DNA of 64,000 nt from Mesotaenium endlicherianum (Eukaryota > Streptophyta > Zygnematophyceae > Zygnematales > Mesotaeniaceae). The translations under genes were made by a program, and so were the position numbers. Within the stretch, counting starts at the first letter, position 1; each line of letters opens with the position of its first letter. The notes under the pieces were generated by a model. That model was not told where the DNA came from. It ran no database searches and was given only the letters and a program-made list of their open reading frames with translations. The stretch is from positions 6,766 to 70,765 of the forward strand of contig WELA01013479.1 of NCBI GenBank assembly GCA_009602735.1, read 5' to 3'. This document shows, piece after piece, positions 57,856 to 64,000 of this stretch.

Positions 57856-59284
57856 TCATTTTTTCCTCTTTGTGGTTCTTGCAGGCTGCCTCCAAGGGGT
57901 CTTCTGTTGCTTCTTGATGGTGGCAGGCTGCCTCCTTGAAGTCTTTGGGCTTCTAGTAGAGAGACTTGGGGCTGGTCCAAGATGGGGGTTGGCGGCATGG
58001 AAGCGTTTCAGCTTTCTCAGAACTTTGTCAAGGTAGTGCGCCGCCACCCAACTATTCTCAAAATCTGGATATCCTTTCCACTTGATCAAGTATTGCTGTT
58101 GATCCCTGAAATTTCTCATAGCCACAATGTCTTCCACTTTGTACTCCAAATGATCATCCACTATTGTTGGGGCTGGTGGGATTGTCACTCGTCCTGGTGT
58201 TGTCGGGTTGCACGTATGGCTTGAAGAGGGAAACGTGGAATACGGGGTCGATATGCATAGTCTGGGGAAGTTCTAGCTTGAAAGCAATGGGGTTGACTTG
58301 CTGGATAATCTTGAAGGGTCTCAAATACTTGGGAGAGAACTTGCTGCCAGCAGGCCTATCGTTCTGGGGAATATTCTTGGATAATAGTAACACGTTGTCA
58401 CCCACTCTGTACGTAATTTCTCTTCTGGACCTGTTTGCGACTCTTGCTTGAGCATCTTGCGCCTGTTGTAGAGCTTTCTTCGCTGTTGTAAGGGCTGCTT
58501 CTAATGTCTCCATAAAATCTATTGCTGCAAGTACTTCATCATGGCCAGCCGTGAAGCTCAGCGGCGTGGTTGGATGGAAGCCATAGTTGAGGAAGAATGG
58601 GGACTCTTGGTTAGAAGCCTGCGTCGTGTTGTTGTAGACAAACTCCAGGGGGGTCAAGTACATGTCCCAATCTTGCTCCAGAGTAGACACGTAGGCCTTT
58701 AGAGAGGTCTTTAGGATACAATTCATACGCTCGGTTTGCCCATCTGATTGCGGGTGGTAGGCTGTGGACATATCTAGCGATGGACCCAAGTTCTTGAAGA
58801 GTTTTTTCCAAAAATGGCTTGTGAATCTTGGATATCTATCCGACACAATTCTTGATGGTAGTCCTTGGAGTCGGAAGATGTTGTCAAAGATGAGTCTTGC
58901 AAGTTGTGGTGCTGTAGCCTTAGTCGTCGTGGGAATAAAATGAGCCATCTTGGTAAGTCTGTCCACCACCGTGAGCATTGCATTATGGCCTCGAGGTGTC
59001 ACGGGCACGTCCACGATAAGGTCCATTGAGATATCCGTCCATTGTTTTTCGGGGATTGGTAGTGGTTGGAGGAGTCCTCCCGCCTTTTGTGATGATGGCT
59101 TGTTTTGCTTCAATACTTCGAGGGCTTCTTTCAATTGTCTCGCATGCCCTTCAAGGGTCTTGCTGTAGATAAGGATGTCATCGATGAATACCACCACAAA
59201 TCTGTCCAACATGGGCTGAAATATGGTGTTCATTATAGTCATGAAAGTTGCTGGCGCGTTGGTGAGTCCAAATGGCAGGACCAT
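57856..59284 (-). pseudogene. Family C RT end, integrase and chromodomain
   Basis: One piece has an RT block ([39 protein letters not shown]) followed by integrase ([51 protein letters not shown]) and the GPY-type end. A second piece (58,188-57,856) is a chromodomain (YKVEDIVAMRNFRDQQQYLI, KWKGYPDFENSWVAAHYL) with a Lys/Arg-rich tail. Broken. Confidence 0.86.
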
Positions 59285-60440
59285 AAATTCAAAATTCCCA
59301 TATCTTGTCCTCGAACGCCGTTTTCTCTATGTCAGATTCAGCGATGCGAATCTGGTGGTAGCTGCTTCTCAAGTCCACCTTCGTGAAGTACTTGGCTCCA
59401 ACCAGCCGGTCCATGAGCTCATCCATGCGCGGCAGCGGGTATGGATTCTTGATGGTGATCTTGTTGAGGGCCCGATAGCCCACACACATCCTCAAGGTAC
59501 CATCTTTCTTCTTGACAAGTAGCACCGGGGCTCCAAATGGCGACTTGCTAGGTCAAATGAAGCCATGCTCCAGTAGCTCCTTGATTTGCTTCTTGACTTT
59601 GTCTAGCTCCGTGTATAACATTTTGAACGTAGGCCAAGAGATGGGCTTGCTTCCGGGCTCCAACTCTATCTTGTGGTCTACGAATCTCTTGGGGGGTAAG
59701 CCCTTTGGCAATTCCGGGGAGAATACTCTTTTGTAGTCCTCTAAGACTTCTTGTATCTTCTTGGGAAGGGGGCTGCCGTCTTGACTCTCGATGTCTTTCT
59801 TGATGTCTTTTGACGTGATCAAGGCCAAAAGAAGCTCGTGTCCCTTCCTCACAAGTCTCTTGAGTTGGAGGGCGAACAATAGTATCTCGTGTGCCGGCTT
59901 CTTGATGTCTTGGATCTGGATATTCTGGATTGCGCGCAAAATACAGATTCTTGAAAAGATGTCATTCTTGATCTTGATAGTACCGTCCCTCCAATCAACT
60001 TGGGGGTTGTGCTTGGTCAACCAAGGCGTCCCTAGGATGACATCGTACTTGCCCAATTGCATGGGGGAGAACACTACTCTATTCTTGAAGGACTTGATAG
60101 AGAGTGCCAAGGGGTACGTCTTCTTGGAAGGGGTAGTACAGGAGAGTCCGTCGGGCATCATAATCTCCTCGTCGTGGTCAAGAGTTTGCATAGTAATACC
60201 GTGCTTGGTGGCAAAATCTGCAGCGATGAAGTTGCCATGAGCTCCGCTATCCACCAAGATGTGGACCTTCTCTCCTCCAAGGTAATCTCTCAAACTCATT
60301 GGGGCTGGAACGTCGTCTTCAATGGAGGTCTCCACCTCACTTGGCTTGTTGTCTTCTCGTGAAGTGAGTCTTGGGGTGGTAGGCTCCTGGCCACCGACGC
60401 TGCCCGTTTTTTGAAAACTTTTTGGGGCATGAGAGTGCAC
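59285..60440 (-). pseudogene. Family C protease and RT start
   Basis: Protease motif VHILVDSGAHGNFIAADFAT and VILGTPWLTKHNPQVDWRDG; RT start at 59,525-59,289 ([40 protein letters not shown]). Broken. Confidence 0.85.
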
Positions 60441-61596
60441 GATGGCTCTTCTCCTTACGATAAACGCAAAGTCCAGCCGTCATGAGAGCTTCTTTTTCAG
60501 CCGGGGAGAGTCTTGGCTTCACTCCTTGCTGGTTTCTTGCATCATAAGTATCATTGGAGGGTCTTCCACTCTTCCGGGCAGCCGCGGGGTCCCTTTTAAT
60601 AACTCCAATTTCCATGGGTGTGGGTCCAGATTTGGATGTGGAAGGGATTGCGTGAAGATGAAGGTACGGAGTGCTCAAAATCCAAGGTATCCACCTTTTG
60701 AGCCACTTCAATAATCTTTGAAAAGTCCGTCAAGTCGCGCAATTCCACTTCCTTTGCCACCTTGGACTTGAGGCCAGACACATAACGATCAATCTTCTCC
60801 CTGAGCGACATGTTGGGGATCTCGAGAGTAAGATCATGAAATCTGGATGTGTATTCTTGAATGGACGTTGTTTGCTTGAGATGGCGAAGCTTTTCTCGAG
60901 CAATTTTCTCTGCATTGATGGGCATGAATTGCTTCTAGAGGGCTTCACAAAATCCACCCATCTTGAATATGATGGTGGGGGCTCTTGGCCGTGTATGGGA
61001 TGCGCCACAGCTTGAGATACAGCCGCTTGATAGTTACGCCACCATGATGTTGCTGCTCCTCTGAGCAAGGTAACGGCAAAAGGGACGTAGTCCTCCTCGG
61101 GTACTTCAAGGAATGTAAGGTACGTCTCCACTTGGTACAGCCACAGATTCAATTTGGCTCCTCTCCCAGGATTGAAAGTGTCTGGTTTGCCGGGCTTAAT
61201 GAGTTTCCTTGCTCTTGTAGGCTCTTGTGGAAGCGCTTGAGCCGGGGTTGGATTTTGAGCGTTGCTCGCAATAGGGACAACCATGGCAGCCATAGCTTCT
61301 CTTGACGCTTGCACGGTTGCTTCATAGGTGGCCAAACCCACTTGGTTGTGGACGGTCATTAGGAAGGTTGCCCACTCATTTGCGGGAACTCCTTGTGGTG
61401 GGGTTAACTTTGCTATAGCGGCTGCCACGGGATTTGATTGTACTCGTCCTTGTGGTTCTTCTTGTTGCACATTCCTTGAGTGGACTCTCCCATCGGCGCT
61501 GGAGGAAGGTCTCTTGAAGATGAAGTGCTTCCTTCGAAAGCTTTCTGAGGATCGGCCATCTTCTTGTGCTACCAGAGTGCCTACCTCCGATACCAC
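60441..61596 (-). pseudogene. Family C Gag
   Basis: Capsid-like domain with FLEVPEEDYVPFAVTLLRGA and ATSWWRNYQAAVS, then a stretch near 60,925-60,600 (HLKQTTSIQEYTSRFHDLTL). A weak zinc-knuckle-like stretch lies near 60,470. Broken. Confidence 0.82.
61584..61595 (-). other. Family C primer-binding site
   Basis: TGGTATCGGAGG on the minus strand, one base inside the LTR. tRNA-iMet type. Confidence 0.85.
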
Positions 61597-62098
61597 TGTA
61601 GTGAAACAAATATATAAAGTACTTAGTGAAATATAATACCCTATCTATTCAAGACAAGGATCTTTGAACACAAGTGGTAGCTTCTTGAAAGGGAGATGGC
61701 TCCTTGAAAGTTAATATATTTCTGGAATTTGGCAAGTACAAGAGTGATTTGGAATGTCTTTCTATGTTCTAGCTCTTGTTTAAATACTTGCTACATAAGT
61801 AATTTCTAGGAAGGTGCATGTTGATGTGTTGGCACCCAATACATCCCAAAACTTGCCACCTCTTTCTAGAATAATGTACACATGTCCTTTTGACCTAAAA
61901 ATGGCACATGTGACTTTTGCCACATGGAGTTCTTCTAGGTCCTTCCTCTAACTTCAAAAATGCCTAAAAAGGTTCAAAGGACATGAACCAAGTCACTAGA
62001 GTATCTAGTATCACTTGACTCCACACAATACTACTCCAAACATATTCAAAAGCATTAAAATATATGCAAACTAACATATTATAACTCAAATCACTACA
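61597..62098 (-). repeat. Family C 5' LTR
   Basis: 502 bp, TGTAGTGAAACAAATA...AATCACTACA on the plus strand. TSD CCAGT follows. Confidence 0.88.
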
Positions 62099-62103
62099 CC
62101 AGT

Positions 62104-62756
62104 AGTGCCCAGCAGCATCAAGCAGGAGATTGAACAGGTGAAAGACCTAGACAGCCTTGATGAGCTACTAAAGGTCATGGTACGTCGTAAGGCGTTATTT
62201 GAAGGCATGATGCCTGTTGCACTGGACAACTTGAATATTGCACAGAAAGAGGATACGTAATGTTATGCGAGGACGCGAGATGGGAGCTACCGCTTACAGA
62301 TGACTCAGATCCAGAAAGGAGACTTCGTCTACAGGAAGCGTTAGACCACGACCACCATCGACACCAGTTCAGGTGTAGAGGTCTTGCGCGTGACACATGC
62401 GTTTGGAAATGGTGTGCTTGAGCTGGAAGGCTCTCACGGCAAAACCATGAGGGATAACGTGCAGAATTGCTCGTTATGCCATTTGCCAAATATCGACCCA
62501 ACGGTCAAGACTGTGCCTGAGGAGTTAGTGCCAGCCACTTCTTGTGCCAGCTGTAAAGTGTTGGATGACCAAGAAGCAATGGTAACCTGCGACAAGTGTG
62601 GTGCCAGATGGCATACTTTCTGCATTGGTGATAAAGAGATTATGGCAGGATGTTGGGAATGTCATGACTGCCTTCCTAAATCCCCCAGTCGGAAAGCTAG
62701 AAAACAAATAACTTTCAGCGGAAGAGACAGGGATGCCCCAGCTAAAAGGAAGGGGT
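62104..62756 (+). pseudogene. Family A integrase end with PHD finger (plus copy)
   Basis: Continues after element C. The integrase C-terminal part (EQVKDLDSLDELLKVMVRRK) is followed by a Cys4-His-Cys3 PHD finger at 62,543-62,671 (CASC, CDKC, WHTFC, WECHDC) that matches the minus copy residue for residue at the zinc ligands. The purine run AAAAGGAAGGGG (62,745-62,756) follows. Confidence 0.85.
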
Positions 62757-63093
62757 GTCAGGAAAATTGGAGAGTGAGAAATTTTTTGCAAATTTTGCTA
62801 AGTCTTGAACTAGGAAGGACAGAGAACCAACTCGGTTTGAAAGCACTAAGTGCTGATTGCCCTCACTGAATGGTGTGTAAGTGGAGGAAGCCCAGAATTG
62901 GGTCAACCACAGTCAGCCTGCCACCGACACACGAAGGTCAATCGACCAGGTTGATCCACCACGTGCAGCAATGCACCGACCAATTGACCACGGACCACTC
63001 ACACGCAAGGAGAGCCACGTCAACCGGATCAACAGCACACGTGCTGAGAAGTCACACACGTGCCCAGGACACGACGTTGTTAGGCACGACAGC
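62757..63093 (+). other. Family A 3' segment between polypurine tract and LTR start
   Basis: 337 bp from TGTCAGGAAA to GGCACGACAGC, similar to 33,714-33,411 inverted. It contains several CACGTG-like words (E-/G-box cores). It may be part of a longer U3 or untranslated sequence; the two readings are discussed in the findings. Confidence 0.55.
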
Positions 63094-64000
63094 TGTCGCA
63101 ACTGCTATTCGTTTGACGATGCCGCACGCGTAGTGCAAGTCACGGCCGCCCAGGTACGGAAAGTCAGCGTTGACTTTCCAACCAAAAGATTGACTTTCAC
63201 ATAGTCAGCATTAAAGTCAAAGCTCAAGTCACACGAAAGAGTGACTGCAATGAGTTAAATCAACACTCAGCAATGAGTGGGGTTTGACAAGCAAAACAAC
63301 TGATAAGCTAACTAAGCTGGGACCAGCGAACGGTCTATGTCGGCGGATACCACCAGTAAGGTAACACTGACTGATCAGCCAACCTGGCAATGCCAAGTCA
63401 AGATAGTTGTATGAGTATGTGTGCTACTCCAGCTAAGACCTCTTGTGTGACGACCACAACTTAGGGGTGTATCTCGAGTGTTGCAAGCCCTTGGACCATG
63501 CAAGCGTGATTGCTGATTGAGAAGCCAAGCAGTGACGCGCGACAGTCACGAGGTGTGCATGCATGCTAAGTGACGATTGTTATGTTATATCATTGCAAGG
63601 GCAACAAGCAAGCCAAGCGCTGTGACTACTCGTTGAAGATCTTGAGAGAGAATGGCGTGCGTGGTGCCTGGGAAAGGCACGAGCCTTGCACGAACTTGCC
63701 TCATTCTTGCCCTCGCATTTTGCCAAGAATCAGAAGGGAGCGCAGGAGCAAAAGGAGAGGAGAAGAAGAATCGCCAAGGAGAAGGAGTTCCCAAGGCCAC
63801 AGAAGAGCTGAGAAGCCACAGTTCTGTCGACGCTTGAAGATTTCCCTCTCATCGTATCATAGAAACTCAAAGCCAGGAGTTCCCAAAAAGGGATCTCACT
63901 TGTAGGAGTTAGAGAGCTTGCAGATTAGAATCTGCTAGGATTGCTAGCGCACATCCGGACCAAACACCACGAACGTGCGAAGGGCACATAAAATGGTGAG
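63094..64000 (+). repeat. Family A LTR, right copy, cut by the window end
   Basis: TGTCGCAACTGC start, collinear with 12,616 to about 13,510. The window ends just after the TATA-equivalent site (CACATAAA). Confidence 0.85.

Larger units (their letters stand above)
57064..62098 (-). mobile_element. Family C Ty3/gypsy chromovirus, minus-strand copy
   Basis: 5 kb, inserted in the family A integrase region with TSD CCAGT (57,059-57,063 and 62,099-62,103). Parts from its 5' end: LTR 62,098-61,597, tRNA-iMet-type primer site, gag, protease, RT, integrase, chromodomain, and an LTR-like left end. Broken, about five breaks. The two ends match only over about 370 bp. Confidence 0.88.
12616..64000 (+). 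mobile_element. Family A LTR retrotransposon (Ty3/gypsy type), old plus-strand copy, outer layer of the nest
   Basis: Fossil element running off the right edge. Its own sequence is 12,616-15,931, 24,806-25,809, 28,775-33,106, 56,016-57,063 and 62,099-64,000 (about 11.6 kb). Order of parts: LTR, gag, protease, C5 DNA methyltransferase, linker, reverse transcriptase, RNase H, integrase, PHD finger, LTR. It is interrupted by elements D, piggyBac, B and C, each with its own target duplication, so it predates all of them. It is clearly broken, with well over fifteen breaks besides the insertions. The second copy of the family (33,411-50,443) allows side-by-side recognition of the parts. Confidence 0.9.

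Noticed and set aside
1-64000. CRISPR arrays, rRNA genes, bacterial-type operons
   Set aside because: None seen. Spliced genes and LTR elements show a eukaryotic nuclear sequence.

Overview
The window reads as nuclear DNA of a green-lineage eukaryote, most likely a streptophyte (charophyte-type) alga; Chara is a guess from gene and element style and was not tested. The evidence is a many-exon plant-type NHX antiporter, a plant-style F-box/LRR gene, and Ty3/gypsy chromovirus-like elements, three families of which use a primer-binding site that fits initiator tRNA-Met.

Host part (1-12,615). An NHX Na+(K+)/H+ antiporter gene enters from the left with 12 visible exons (36-7866, plus strand). Its introns carry long pyrimidine tracts, often right after the donor site. 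After a gene-poor stretch (7867-10,062) comes an F-box/leucine-rich-repeat gene on the minus strand (10,063-11,981), readable in two overlapping frames.

Transposon part (12,616-64,000). The rest is one nested stack of mobile elements. The outer layer is an old plus-strand LTR element (family A, 12,616 to beyond the window). It is interrupted by family D (15,932-24,805, TSD AGCAT), a piggyBac-type DNA transposon (25,810-28,774, TSD TTAA), a plus-strand family B element (33,107-56,015, TSD ATTGG) and a minus-strand family C element (57,064-62,098, TSD CCAGT). Inside the first LTR of the plus-strand B copy lies a minus-strand A copy (33,411-50,443, TSD ATTAT), and inside that copy's LTR lies a minus-strand B copy (42,058-49,609, TSD CACAC). 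The two families therefore alternate A > B > A > B, four levels deep.

The most unusual content is in family A. Between protease and reverse transcriptase both copies carry a C5-cytosine DNA methyltransferase domain, and both end their integrase region with a PHD finger. The element thus once carried both a DNA-methylation writer and a chromatin-reader fold. Family D looks whole and carries a third long ORF of unknown function downstream of pol, in the env position but without membrane segments. The family B LTR holds a 24-bp perfect palindrome and a tRNA-like A-box/B-box pair running antisense to the element.
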